From Botryobacter ruber (GTDB lineage Bacteria > Bacteroidota > Bacteroidia > Cytophagales > Hymenobacteraceae), in the NCBI RefSeq assembly GCF_003347595.2, contig NZ_QCZK02000003.1:1-48814 (forward strand): a stretch of 48,814 nucleotides of DNA. Direction: 5' to 3'. Positions 14,996 to 23,527 of this stretch are shown here, one piece after another (the first letter of the stretch is position 1; every line of letters starts with the position of its first letter). A program made the position numbers and the translations under genes. Below the pieces are notes generated by a model. That model did no database searches. It worked only from the letters and a program-made list of their open reading frames with translations, and was not told the origin of the DNA.

Positions 14996-17443
14996 TTAAA
15001 TTCCGCTGCCGCCGTCGCCCTGCTTGGCATCGTCGTTGCGGATTGACTTTTTACGTTTTGGCGGCGCCTGCTGCATTTTACCAAAGGCGTAGTTAAAGGT
15101 AACTTTCAGACCGCGGTTGTAGTTGTTGATGATCATGTTCTGCTCGTAGGCAACCGGGTCTGTTGCAGCTATGTTGTTGCGCATCAGCATGTTCCGGCGG
15201 AACGGGTTGTCCAGGCCAAGCGCAATGCCTCCTTTACCGCCAAACAGTTCTTTTTTAACTGCCAGCGAGTGGTAGGAGAAAGCCGCGAAGTGACCCAGCA
15301 GCTGAATTCTGCGCGAGTTGAAGCCCCCGTTGAACTGGGCCGAGATACCTTTGCCAAAGTTGTAGGACGAGTTTGCGTTGATGTTGTACATCACGCCGCT
15401 GTTCCTGTTGCTCTTGCTCTTCAGGTCTACATAATAGATGTTGGAGCTGCCGCCTATCGTCCAGGCTGCTACCGGTTTGGTGGAGCCGGAGAGGCTGATG
15501 CCGTAGGTTTTGTTTTTGGCAATGTTGCGGAAAGAGATGGTCGTGGAATTATCTTCTGCATCGGCAGAGGCTACTGTTTCGATGGCATTATTTGTCTGGC
15601 GCATGTACAAGGAGGTGCTGAACGAAGTCGTTTTGGCGAAGGTGCTGTAGCCAATTTCATACAGGTTGGTTAGTTCGGCCTCCAGATCCGGGTTTCCCTG
15701 AACGGCGATATTTGACGTCTGCACCTGGCGGTACGGGTTCAGGTAGAACAGCGAAGGACGCTGAATGCGCTGCGTATAGTTTGCCTTAAAGGTGTGCTTC
15801 TCTTTCAGGGTGTAGGACAAAGCCACACTCGGAATGAAATTATCGTAGTTGTCGGTGAAGGTATTGCGGTCGACGTTGATGTCGGTGTACTCGTAGCGGC
15901 CACCCAGTTTTACGTTCAGCAGTTTTTTTAAGGTAAAGCCGTAGGTCAGGTAAGAGGCATAGACATCCTGCCCGTAGTCGAAAATATTCCGTTTTGTTTC
16001 TACCTGGCCAAACTTTGTAACGTTATACAAGGCATCGCTTTTCACGTTGCGGAAGATGCTTTTAGCGCCTACTTCCAGCATGGTCTTGTTTTTGAACGGA
16101 TGCGTGTAATCCACCTGGAAGGTCAGTTCATCGTTGGCGCCGTCGTTCTCGTTGCGCTGTTTGTAGAAAGGCGCTTCGCCCGGCTGGTACCTGTCCTGGA
16201 AGTTGCGGGTGTCGGTGTCGGTGGTGGAGTAGAGCGACAGGATGGTCAGTTCCTGCTGCGGTTTAAAGGTGTGCACAAAATCCAGGTTATAGTCAATGCC
16301 CTGGCGCTTGTTGCGGTTCTCGATGTCGTTGAGGTAATCGTTGGTGGTGCCGGCTTTGGTTTCCGTAAATTCCTGTCCGTTTCGCATCTTAAACTGCCCG
16401 CCGTTCAGCCGTACGCCGCCCGAAAAACTGTTTTTCTGGTTCAGTTCGTAATCAAATCCAAGCTGCCCGTTGCGGAAAAGGCCATTGATGCGGGTATCGC
16501 CGGACTGAGAACTTTCCAGGACTAAATCCGGAATGGAGAGCGTGCTGTTGATGCTGCCGCGGTTGTAGAACATGTTGGAACCGAAGTTGCCGTTTACACC
16601 AAATTTGCCCCTGCGCACACTCAGGCTGGCATTGCCGTTGCTGGACCGCGTTCCCGCCGAAAGCGAAGCGCTGCCGCTGATGCCCTGCATGCCGTCTTTT
16701 TTCAGGATGATGTTGATGATACCGGCGCTACCCTCCGCATCGTATTTGGCAGAAGGGCTGGTAATGACCTCTACCGATTTGATCATGTCGGCAGGAATTT
16801 GTTTAAGCGCATCGGCAATGTTGCCGGCCATGATAGACGAAGGCTTGTTGTTGATGAGCACCCGCACATTGGAACTGCCCCGCAGCTGCACGTTGCCATC
16901 GATATCTACTGAAAGCGAAGGAACTTTCTGCAGCACATCGGCTGCGTTTCCGCCTGCGTTGGTAATATCTTTATCGGCATTGTAAACAGTGCGGTCAATT
17001 TTCTCCTCTACCAGCGGCTTTTCGCCCTGCACCACCACCTCGCCCAGGTTCTGTGCGTTGGAGCCGAGGGAGATGGTGCCCAGGTTGACAGAAGCGTTGT
17101 CGGACGAGACTTTTACATTCTCCATCACCAGCTGCTGATAGCCGATAAAGCTGATGTTGATTTTATACTTGCCTGCCGCCACGTTGGACAGGGTGAAGCG
17201 GCCTTTGTCGTCGGCTACCGTGCCATCCATGGCCGTGTTGGTGGCAGGATTTATCAGTGCGACAGTGGCAAACTCCACCGGTTGCTTTGTCTGCGCATCC
17301 AGCACCACGCCGCTAATTTTAGCATTGCCTTTTGGGGCAGTAACAGCCTGTAATGGAGAGGAAGTTTGTTGTGCTCCGGGACCTTGTGCAAGCGCCGGTA
17401 AAGTGCTTAGCCCCAGTATTATCAGTAGAATATTTATTTTCAT
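14996..17443 (-). CDS. TonB-dependent outer-membrane receptor (CarboxypepD_reg-like)
   Basis: An 815-residue outer-membrane protein. Signal peptide MKINILLIILGLSTLPALAQ, then a carboxypeptidase-regulatory-like beta-sandwich (about 40-135: AKISGVVLDAQTKQPVEFAT). A plug domain follows (about 150-255: VEEKIDRTVYNADKD, LRGSSNVRVLINNKPSSI, EVITSPSAKYDAEGSAGI), then a C-terminal beta-barrel of the OMP_b-brl_3 type. This arrangement is common in Bacteroidota receptors of the TonB family that lack a SusD partner. No SusD-like gene is adjacent, so a siderophore, metal or peptide ligand is as likely as a glycan. The C-terminus (KRKKSIRNDDAKQGDGGSGI) is a polar tail. Confidence 0.9.
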   Translation of the reverse strand: MKINILLIILGLSTLPALAQGPGAQQTSSPLQAVTAPKGNAKISGVVLDAQTKQPVEFATVALINPATNTAMDGTVADDKGRFTLSNVAAGKYKINISFIGYQQLVMENVKVSSDNASVNLGTISLGSNAQNLGEVVVQGEKPLVEEKIDRTVYNADKDITNAGGNAADVLQKVPSLSVDIDGNVQLRGSSNVRVLINNKPSSIMAGNIADALKQIPADMIKSVEVITSPSAKYDAEGSAGIINIILKKDGMQGISGSASLSAGTRSSNGNASLSVRRGKFGVNGNFGSNMFYNRGSINSTLSIPDLVLESSQSGDTRINGLFRNGQLGFDYELNQKNSFSGGVRLNGGQFKMRNGQEFTETKAGTTNDYLNDIENRNKRQGIDYNLDFVHTFKPQQELTILSLYSTTDTDTRNFQDRYQPGEAPFYKQRNENDGANDELTFQVDYTHPFKNKTMLEVGAKSIFRNVKSDALYNVTKFGQVETKRNIFDYGQDVYASYLTYGFTLKKLLNVKLGGRYEYTDINVDRNTFTDNYDNFIPSVALSYTLKEKHTFKANYTQRIQRPSLFYLNPYRQVQTSNIAVQGNPDLEAELTNLYEIGYSTFAKTTSFSTSLYMRQTNNAIETVASADAEDNSTTISFRNIAKNKTYGISLSGSTKPVAAWTIGGSSNIYYVDLKSKSNRNSGVMYNINANSSYNFGKGISAQFNGGFNSRRIQLLGHFAAFSYHSLAVKKELFGGKGGIALGLDNPFRRNMLMRNNIAATDPVAYEQNMIINNYNRGLKVTFNYAFGKMQQAPPKRKKSIRNDDAKQGDGGSGI

Positions 17444-17605
17444 AGTTGTAAAAGTGTAGTATCAGGTAATTCGTTCATTTAAGTGCTACAAAGGAAATAT
17501 TCTTTTCTGAAGCTGAAAAACGGAATATACCAAGGCTGTCTATTCCTATACAAAGCGGTATTGCAGGTCTATTAGCAGTTCGTCGGTAAAAAGCGGGCTT
17601 TAGTC

Positions 17606-17782
17606 GACCGTTGGTGGGAGTGATGAAATGATAAGTGTGCTATTCTAAATCACGGATTCAATGGATGAATGGATTACACTGATTAAATGTGAAAAAATCC
17701 GTGCAATCTGTGTAATCAACTGAATCCGTGGTTCAGACAAGTATAAAATCACACTTATCATTTCATCCTACCAGCAACGGTC
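17606..17782. mobile_element. 177-bp MITE-like palindrome
   Basis: The ends are near-identical inverted copies of about 33 bases (17606-17639 and 17750-17782). They share GACCGTTG at the tips and the perfect 18-base arms GATGAAATGATAAGTGTG / CACACTTATCATTTCATC. Further inside, CACGGATTCA pairs with TGAATCCGTG and GATTACAC with GTGTAATC, so the whole element can fold into one long hairpin. No coding capacity. It fits a non-autonomous miniature element or a large palindromic repeat; target-site duplications are not obvious by eye. Confidence 0.7.
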
Positions 17783-17851
17783 CGGAATGAAGAATCAGCA
17801 ATCAGGAACTAAAATAAATTGGAAATTGCTATTAAATTGAATATTTTTTAA

Positions 17852-17859
17852 TAACTTTA
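17852..17859 (+). promoter_or_regulatory. TAnnTTTG-like -7 box upstream of riboswitch 1
   Basis: TAACTTTA matches seven of eight consensus positions and lies 36 bases before the first riboswitch helix. The equivalent place in the cysH leader has an exact match (TAACTTTG), which supports both. Confidence 0.5.
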
Positions 17860-17895
17860 CAGGATAATTCTATTCTCCCAACTAAACGCGTGAGA

Positions 17896-18001
17896 AATTT
17901 ATAGAAGAAGAGGTGAGAGAACAGGCTCCGGGACCCTCTGACAACCATCCTAACGGAAAGGTGCCAAATCCTGCCCAACCAATAGTGGGGAAATATAAAT
18001 T
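17896..18001 (+). promoter_or_regulatory. SAM-I-type (S-box) riboswitch of the sulfite reductase operon
   Basis: The closing helix P1 is AATTTATA (17896-17903) with TATAAATT (17994-18001). Inside are S-box-like core strings: AGAGGTGAGAGAA, GACCCTCTGACAACC and AAGGTGCCAAATCCTGC, which correspond to the conserved SAM-I pieces GCAACC and AAGGTGCYAAWTCC. The element is nearly the same as 27759-27867 on the other strand, with covarying loops. The 3' P1 strand ends six bases before the start codon of the poly-Cys leader, so SAM binding could bury its AT-rich initiation region. The identification is by recalled motif, not by a covariance search. Confidence 0.8.
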
Positions 18002-18007
18002 ACGATA

Positions 18008-18121
18008 ATGAAGAACACCAACAACATTTTTTCTTTCGCCGAAGAGTTGATCAACTCTCTCATTTCCTTGTTTGCTCCTCGCACACTACAACCAGTCACC
18101 TGCTGTTGTTGCTGTTGTTAG
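18008..18121 (+). CDS. 37-residue leader peptide ending in six cysteines
   Basis: A short ORF begins six bases after riboswitch P1 and ends with codons TGC TGT TGT TGC TGT TGT then TAG. The peptide starts MKNTNNIFSFAEELINSL and ends PVT followed by six Cys directly before the stop. A homogeneous run of codons for the end product of the pathway, placed at the end of a leader ORF ahead of sulfite reductase, is the classic form of an attenuation leader. When charged tRNA-Cys is scarce, ribosomes would stall on the run and change folding or termination of the RNA downstream. The cysH operon has a counterpart. It is below the usual gene-calling length. The mechanism is inferred; the run itself is directly visible. 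Confidence 0.8.
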   Translation: MKNTNNIFSFAEELINSLISLFAPRTLQPVTCCCCCC

Positions 18122-18374
18122 CGCTTCAGCTAAGCTTTTGGCCAAAAAATAACCCGGCTTCCCGCTTTCCTGAACTGAAACGGTGCTACCTTTCGTTTAG
18201 GAAGAACTAAAAAAACCCTTTTTCTGGAAAAGATTTGGCAGCAAGTTAATAGCTACTGCTGGAGCGCAGACCACAATCTGTGGAGGAGTGGTTGAAAGGG
18301 TGACAAAAGAATCTTTATCAAGTGCTGAGCTGGCACTACCTGACATAATATCGAATTAGTATTACCAACAATAT

Positions 18375-20498
18375 ATGCAAAGCTTCAGATCCGAAATTGA
18401 AAATCCTCTGGTACAAAAAGACATCATCGATCTTGAAAAAAAGATCAGGCTTTTTCGTGAGGGTAAAATAGCAGAAGAAAAATTCCGCAGCCTGCGTCTG
18501 GCTCGTGGGGTATATGGTCAGCGCCAGCAGGGCGTGCAGATGGTGCGTATCAAGCTGCCTTTTGGTAAAGTAACGACCAAGCAGTTGCTGCGTATTTCCG
18601 ATATCTCTGATGAGTATGCAACAAGCAACCTGCACCTGACCACGCGCCAGGACATCCAGATTCACTTCGTGAGCCTCGACAGAACGCCTGAGCTTTGGGC
18701 AAAACTGGAAGAGGATGATATTACACTGCGCGAAGCCTGCGGTAATACCGTGCGTAACATCACCGCTTCGCCTGATGCCGGAATCAACCCGAACGAGATA
18801 TTTGATGTATCGCCGTATGCCGATGCTGCATTCCGTTACTTCCTGCGCAACCCGATCTGCCAGGAAATGGGACGTAAATTCAAGATCGCTTTCTCTTCTA
18901 CCGACGACGATACCGGGCTGGCGTACATGCACGACCTGGGCTTTATTCCGAAGATCAAAATCGAGAACGGGGAGGAAGTACGTGGTTTCCGCGTGGTAGT
19001 AGGTGGTGGCCTGGGTGCTCAGCCGGTACTGGCGCACCTGGTGCACGAGTTCCTGCACGAAGACCTGCTGATCCCGTACATCGAGAACGTGATCCGCGTG
19101 TTCGACCGCTATGGCGAGCGTAACAACCGCAACAAAGCCCGTCTGAAATACCTGATCAATAAGATCGGTTTGGAAGAGTTCCTGCGACTGGTAGACGAAG
19201 AAGCAACTGCTTTGAAATCAAAAACTTTCAAAGTAGACCGCGATGCGGTGCCAGCGCCAGTGCTTCCAGAGCCAAAGGAAATTCCTGCCTTCGAAATAAA
19301 GAATTCGCTGAAATACGAAGTTTGGTCAAAAACCAACGTGTACCCGCAAAAGCAGCAGGGATACTACAGCGTAGGTGTAAGAATCCAGATTGGCGATATC
19401 AAAACCGATAAAGCCAGGCTGCTGGCCGACCTGGTGAAAAACTATGCTGCCGATGAACTGCGCATCACGGTGAACCAGGGTTTCCTGCTGAAGTATGTGC
19501 GGGAAGAGGCGCTGCCGTACCTGTACAGCAAACTGGAAGAACTGGACCTTGCGGAGCCGGGCTTCGACAGTGTGGCCGATATTACCGCCTGCCCCGGTAC
19601 CGATACCTGTAACCTGGCGATCTCGAACAGTACCGATGTAACAAAAGTACTGGAGAGCGTGATTACCGAGGAGTTCCCTGATTTTGTTTACGAAAAGAAC
19701 TTCAAGATCAAGATCAGTGGCTGTATGAACTCCTGCGGCCAGCATGGCATGGCCAACCTGGGCTTCCATGGTTCTTCGCTGAAAAGCGGCAAGAGCGTAC
19801 TGCCTGCCCTGCAGGTGCTGTTGGGTGGTGGAACAATAGGTAATGGCGAAGGTCGTATTGCGCAAAAAGTAATTAAAGTGCCAAGCAAGCGTGGTCCGGA
19901 AGTGATCCGCTACATCCTGGGCGACTTCCAGGCCAATGGTCAGGAAGGTGAAAATTTCAGCGCTTACTTCGACCGCCAGGGCAAAGATTATTTCTACCAG
20001 TTACTAAAGCCGCTGGCTGACCTGACTACCCTGCAAAACGAGGATTTTGTGGACTGGGGACACGAAGGCGAGCAGTTTGCTACTGCCATTGGTGTAGGCG
20101 AATGTGCCGGCGTAATGATTGACCTGGTGGCTACCTTGTTGTTCGAATCGGATGAGAAATTTGGTTGGGCAACCGAGGCGCTGGAAGAGAAACGTTTTGC
20201 CGATGCCATTTATCACAGCTACAACGTGCTGGTAAGCACTGCCAAAGCGCTGCTGCTCGACAAAGGCGTGAGCTGCAATACACAAGCTGGCGTAATCGCT
20301 GATTTCGATAAGCACTTCGTACAGGAAGGTACCTTCGCTTTCGAGCCTGATTTTGCATCCGTTGTACTGCAGATCAACAAGAACGAGCCTACAGAAGCTT
20401 TTGCAAAGCAATACATCGCGACTGCCCTTGACTTCCTCCAAAAAGCGAAAAGCTACAGAGAGGAAAAGGTAGATGCGTTTGCTGAGAACAAGCTATAA
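18375..20498 (+). CDS. Siroheme-dependent sulfite/nitrite reductase with C-terminal extension
   Basis: A 707-residue hemoprotein of the nitrite/sulfite reductase family. It has two tandem ferredoxin-like (NIR_SIR_ferr) half-domains (one near 70-130, one near 325-390). The siroheme/4Fe-4S cysteines are C406 and C412 (ACPGTDTC) and C450 and C454 (SGCMNSCGQH). Six-electron reduction of sulfite to sulfide is the likely reaction, since the gene sits in a sulfate-assimilation cluster behind a SAM riboswitch. The family usually ends near 560-580 residues. Here about 140 extra residues (about 565-707) form a helical domain resembling HEPN-type extensions seen in Bacteroidota homologues. No flavoprotein partner (cysJ) is in the window, so the electron donor may be ferredoxin. 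Confidence 0.88.
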   Translation: MQSFRSEIENPLVQKDIIDLEKKIRLFREGKIAEEKFRSLRLARGVYGQRQQGVQMVRIKLPFGKVTTKQLLRISDISDEYATSNLHLTTRQDIQIHFVSLDRTPELWAKLEEDDITLREACGNTVRNITASPDAGINPNEIFDVSPYADAAFRYFLRNPICQEMGRKFKIAFSSTDDDTGLAYMHDLGFIPKIKIENGEEVRGFRVVVGGGLGAQPVLAHLVHEFLHEDLLIPYIENVIRVFDRYGERNNRNKARLKYLINKIGLEEFLRLVDEEATALKSKTFKVDRDAVPAPVLPEPKEIPAFEIKNSLKYEVWSKTNVYPQKQQGYYSVGVRIQIGDIKTDKARLLADLVKNYAADELRITVNQGFLLKYVREEALPYLYSKLEELDLAEPGFDSVADITACPGTDTCNLAISNSTDVTKVLESVITEEFPDFVYEKNFKIKISGCMNSCGQHGMANLGFHGSSLKSGKSVLPALQVLLGGGTIGNGEGRIAQKVIKVPSKRGPEVIRYILGDFQANGQEGENFSAYFDRQGKDYFYQLLKPLADLTTLQNEDFVDWGHEGEQFATAIGVGECAGVMIDLVATLLFESDEKFGWATEALEEKRFADAIYHSYNVLVSTAKALLLDKGVSCNTQAGVIADFDKHFVQEGTFAFEPDFASVVLQINKNEPTEAFAKQYIATALDFLQKAKSYREEKVDAFAENKL

Positions 20499-20530
20499 GC
20501 TGGATTTAGCATGTAATGTATCATTCTCCT

Positions 20531-20563
20531 AGCAGCAGGTCCGGACGCTCCGGACCTGCTGCT
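20531..20563. terminator. Perfect 15-bp hairpin after sulfite reductase
   Basis: AGCAGCAGGTCCGGA (20531-20545), loop CGC, then TCCGGACCTGCTGCT (20549-20563), followed by GTTTAAGG. The stem is perfect, but the downstream T run is short, so it may be a weak terminator or an RNA-stabilising stem between two co-regulated genes. Confidence 0.6.
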
Positions 20564-20732
20564 GTTTAAGGCAGTGAAGAAGGTTAACCAGGCCAGGCAT
20601 TCAACCAGGCGTAATGCAGGCAGGTCACACACCCAAACAAACGTGCACCAATAACAGTAGGGGCAGGTCTTGCACCTGCCCAATCGTGCACCGTAAACAA
20701 CACACGAGCAAAAAATTTATCCGTATTCGGCT

Positions 20733-22268
20733 ATGAGTAACCAATTAGCATCAGCAGCACCACAGGAAACGGCAAAACCAAAGGATTTTAATCCGCTCTT
20801 CCCGGTTTTTCTGAAACTGGAACAGCTGCGGGTACTCGTAGTAGGCGGCGGGCCGATAGGCATGGAAAAGATGTCGGCACTGCTGGCGAATTCGCCTGCC
20901 ACAAATATAGACCTCGTTGCCCCCGATATCCTGCCCGAAATTTTTGCCCTGACCGAAACATACCCCGGCCTGACGCTGCACCAGCGCAAGTTTGAAGAGG
21001 CAGACCTGGAAGGAAAAGACATTGTGCTGATTGCCACCAGTCTGAAGGAGCTGAACCGGGAGATACGGGATTTAGCCAAAGCGCATAAAATTCTGACCAA
21101 CGTTGCCGATACGCCTGCCATCTGCGATTTTTACCTGGGCTCTATCGTGCAGAAGGGGAGCCTGAAGCTGGCGATTTCGACTAATGGAAAATCGCCGACG
21201 GTGGCCAAGCGAATACGCGAAGTGCTGAACGAAGCTTTTCCGGATGAGCTGGAAAGCGTACTGACGAAGCTGACGGATATTCGCAAAAAACTTAGCGGCG
21301 ATTTCGCTGCCAAAGTGGTCAAGCTCAACGAGATTACGGAAATACTGGTAAAGCCGGATGCACCGGTGGAGCAGCCGCCTGTCAAGCGCCGCAAAACATC
21401 CCTGAAGTACATCCTGCTGCAGGTATTTGCCGCAATCGCCCTAATGGTGACGGGGCACCTGCTCTTCAGCTACATCCCCTTCAGCGTGATCGGCGGCTTT
21501 GCCATGGATACGCTGGCGCAGGTGGACGAAGAGATCCTGATTTACATCCTGGCCGGTTTTGTGGCCCAAATGATAGACGGGGCGCTGGGGATGGCGTATG
21601 GCGTGAGCGCTACTACCTTCCTGTTGTCCTTTGGCGTGAGCCCGGTAGCAGCCAGTGCCAGTGTGCACACATCCGAAATTTTTACCTCCGGTGTTTCCGG
21701 GCTGATGCACCTCCGGTTTGGTAACGTGAACACGAAGCTGTTCAAAACGATCGTATTCCCGGGGGTGATAGGCGCTATCATCGGTGCTTTCCTGATCTAC
21801 AGCCTGGAGCAGTACATTCATTTTATCAAGCCGGTGGTGGCCTGCTATACGCTTTTCCTGGGCGTGATGATTATCCGGAAAGTGGTAGGGCGGAAAGTGA
21901 AAAAGCGTCCTGTAAAACGGCTTGGTTTGCTGGGCTCGGTTGGCGGCTTCCTGGATGCCATAGGCGGCGGCGGCTGGGGCCCGATCGTATCGTCCACGCT
22001 GATTGCCAAAGGCCGTCACCCGCTCTACACCATTGGCTCGGTTAACCTGGCGGAATTTTTTGTTTCGGTGGCCAGCTCCGTTACCTTTATCACGCTGATT
22101 GGCTTAACGCACTGGATGGTAATTGCCGGTCTGATCATCGGCGGTATGATTGCCGCCCCGATTGCTGCTTTCCTGGCTCGTAAGCTGCCTGTTAAAACGA
22201 TGATGCTGATTGTGGGGATCGTGGTGATCAGCATGAGCCTGCGGCTTATTTTCATGGCAATCTTTTAG
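20733..22268 (+). CDS. Fused siroheme synthase (precorrin-2 dehydrogenase) and TauE/SafE exporter
   Basis: A 511-residue two-part protein. Residues about 20-215 are a CysG-N/Met8-like precorrin-2 dehydrogenase: Rossmann motif VLVVGGGPIG (GGG at 38-40), then LKLAISTNGKSPTVAKRIRE (about 144-163), the substrate-binding part. From about residue 225 a membrane domain of the TauE/SafE (TSUP) family follows, with eight or so helices and the motifs AQMIDGALGMAYGVSATTFL and ASVHTSEIFTSGVSGL. The N-part supplies siroheme for the upstream reductase; the membrane part would move sulfite, sulfate or another sulfur anion. The linker is basic (VKRRKTSLK). It lies in the sulfite reductase gene's transcript direction, so joint regulation by the riboswitch is likely. 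Confidence 0.85.
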   Translation: MSNQLASAAPQETAKPKDFNPLFPVFLKLEQLRVLVVGGGPIGMEKMSALLANSPATNIDLVAPDILPEIFALTETYPGLTLHQRKFEEADLEGKDIVLIATSLKELNREIRDLAKAHKILTNVADTPAICDFYLGSIVQKGSLKLAISTNGKSPTVAKRIREVLNEAFPDELESVLTKLTDIRKKLSGDFAAKVVKLNEITEILVKPDAPVEQPPVKRRKTSLKYILLQVFAAIALMVTGHLLFSYIPFSVIGGFAMDTLAQVDEEILIYILAGFVAQMIDGALGMAYGVSATTFLLSFGVSPVAASASVHTSEIFTSGVSGLMHLRFGNVNTKLFKTIVFPGVIGAIIGAFLIYSLEQYIHFIKPVVACYTLFLGVMIIRKVVGRKVKKRPVKRLGLLGSVGGFLDAIGGGGWGPIVSSTLIAKGRHPLYTIGSVNLAEFFVSVASSVTFITLIGLTHWMVIAGLIIGGMIAAPIAAFLARKLPVKTMMLIVGIVVISMSLRLIFMAIF

Positions 22269-22354
22269 CTTCAGACGTTACTATTTGGGTATATTTGTAG
22301 TGCAGTAGCTGTTGAGGCGCTGCAACTGTTTTAAAGATAATAATACGAACATCC

Positions 22355-23521
22355 GTGTCAGATAAAGAAACAAAAGCCATCCGGATTCAGGCAAAACGCT
22401 CGCACAACCGCGAACACTCCGTGCCGCTGTACTTAACATCAAGCTTTTTGTTTGAGAATGCAGAACAAGCCAGAGCCGTTTTTGCCGATGAAGAGCAAGG
22501 CAATATTTACTCCCGTTACTCCAACCCGAACGTAGACGAGCTGCTGGAAAAGGTCTGTTACCTGGAAGGCGCCGAAGACGGTTTTGCCTTTGCCTCGGGT
22601 ATGGCAGCTATTTTTTCCAGTATGGCAGCCCTGCTCAAATCCGGTGACCATGTGCTGGCGGCCCGTGCCGTGTTTGGTTCTACGCACCAGCTGCTCACCA
22701 AAGTGTTCTCGAAGTGGGGCATCACGCATTCCTATGCCGACATCAACGCCCCCGAAACCTGGGAAGCGCTGATTACACCGGCCACCAAAATGATCATTGT
22801 AGAAACGCCTTCTAACCCGGGCCTGGAAGTGATCGACCTGGAGTGGCTGGGGCAGCTAAAGAAAAAGCATAACCTGATCCTGGCGGTAGACAACTGCTTT
22901 GCCACCCCAATCCTGCAGACACCCATCGACTATGGCACGGACCTGGTCATCCACTCGTCTACCAAGTACATGGACGGGCAGGGGCGCGTGTTAGGCGGGA
23001 TGGTGGTGGGTCCAAAAGACCTGATCGCCGAGATTCGCTTCTTTGCACGCCATACCGGACCAGCCATGTCGCCGTTTAATGCCTGGATCATTTCCAAAAG
23101 CATCGAAACGCTGGCCCTGCGGGTGGAGCGCCATTGCGACAATGCCCTGAAGCTGGCCGAGGTGCTGGAGAAAAGCGACAAACTGGAGCAGGTACGTTAC
23201 CCGTTCCTGCCATCCTTCCCGCAGTACGAGCTGGCCAGAAAGCAGATGAAAAAGGGGGGAGGCATTGTGACCTTCGCCGTGAAAGGTGGTTTCGACGCGG
23301 CCAAAAAGTTCATCGACAATCTGCAGATGGTCAGCCTGAGCTCCAACCTCGGCGACACCCGCACCATCGTGACACATCCAGCCTCTACTACGCACTCCAA
23401 GTTAACAGAAGAGGAGCGGCAGGCAACAGGCATCACGCCCGGGCTGATCCGTATTTCTGTCGGGCTTGAAGGGATTGATGATATTATCGGCGATATTACG
23501 CAGGCGCTGGAGAAGGTGTAG
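22355..23521 (+). CDS. metZ: O-succinylhomoserine sulfhydrylase (Cys/Met metabolism PLP enzyme)
   Basis: A 388-residue PLP enzyme of the cystathionine gamma-synthase fold. It would condense O-succinyl- (or O-acetyl-) homoserine with sulfide to give homocysteine. The PLP lysine is K204 in HSSTKYMDGQGRVLGG. Other family strings are NIYSRYSNPNV (about 49-59), GFAFASGMAAIFS and DNCFATP. The length is normal. The start is a GTG (22355); no in-frame ATG lies near. It is the third sulfur gene on this strand, downstream of the reductase and the siroheme/TauE fusion, so sulfide made by the first gene can be used directly. MetZ versus MetY cannot be settled by eye. Confidence 0.85.
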   Translation: MSDKETKAIRIQAKRSHNREHSVPLYLTSSFLFENAEQARAVFADEEQGNIYSRYSNPNVDELLEKVCYLEGAEDGFAFASGMAAIFSSMAALLKSGDHVLAARAVFGSTHQLLTKVFSKWGITHSYADINAPETWEALITPATKMIIVETPSNPGLEVIDLEWLGQLKKKHNLILAVDNCFATPILQTPIDYGTDLVIHSSTKYMDGQGRVLGGMVVGPKDLIAEIRFFARHTGPAMSPFNAWIISKSIETLALRVERHCDNALKLAEVLEKSDKLEQVRYPFLPSFPQYELARKQMKKGGGIVTFAVKGGFDAAKKFIDNLQMVSLSSNLGDTRTIVTHPASTTHSKLTEEERQATGITPGLIRISVGLEGIDDIIGDITQALEKV

Positions 23522-23527
23522 ACTTTT

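Larger units (their letters stand above)
17444..18374. other. Long regulatory intergenic region before the sulfite reductase
   Basis: It contains a MITE-like palindrome (17606-17782), a -7 box (17852-17859), a SAM-I-like riboswitch (17896-18001) and a poly-Cys leader ORF (18008-18121). The remaining 253 bases before the sulfite reductase start hold small stems, such as TTTTGGCCAAAA near 18137-18148 and CCACA-TGTGG near 18271-18283, but no obvious U-tract terminator. Confidence 0.75.

Noticed and set aside
18122..18374. Intrinsic attenuator terminator between leader 1 and sulfite reductase
   Set aside because: Several small stems exist, such as TTTTGGCCAAAA and the TTCCT/AGGAA and AAACG/CGTTT pairs near 18169-18205, but none is followed by a convincing U tract. 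I therefore leave the downstream mechanism open.
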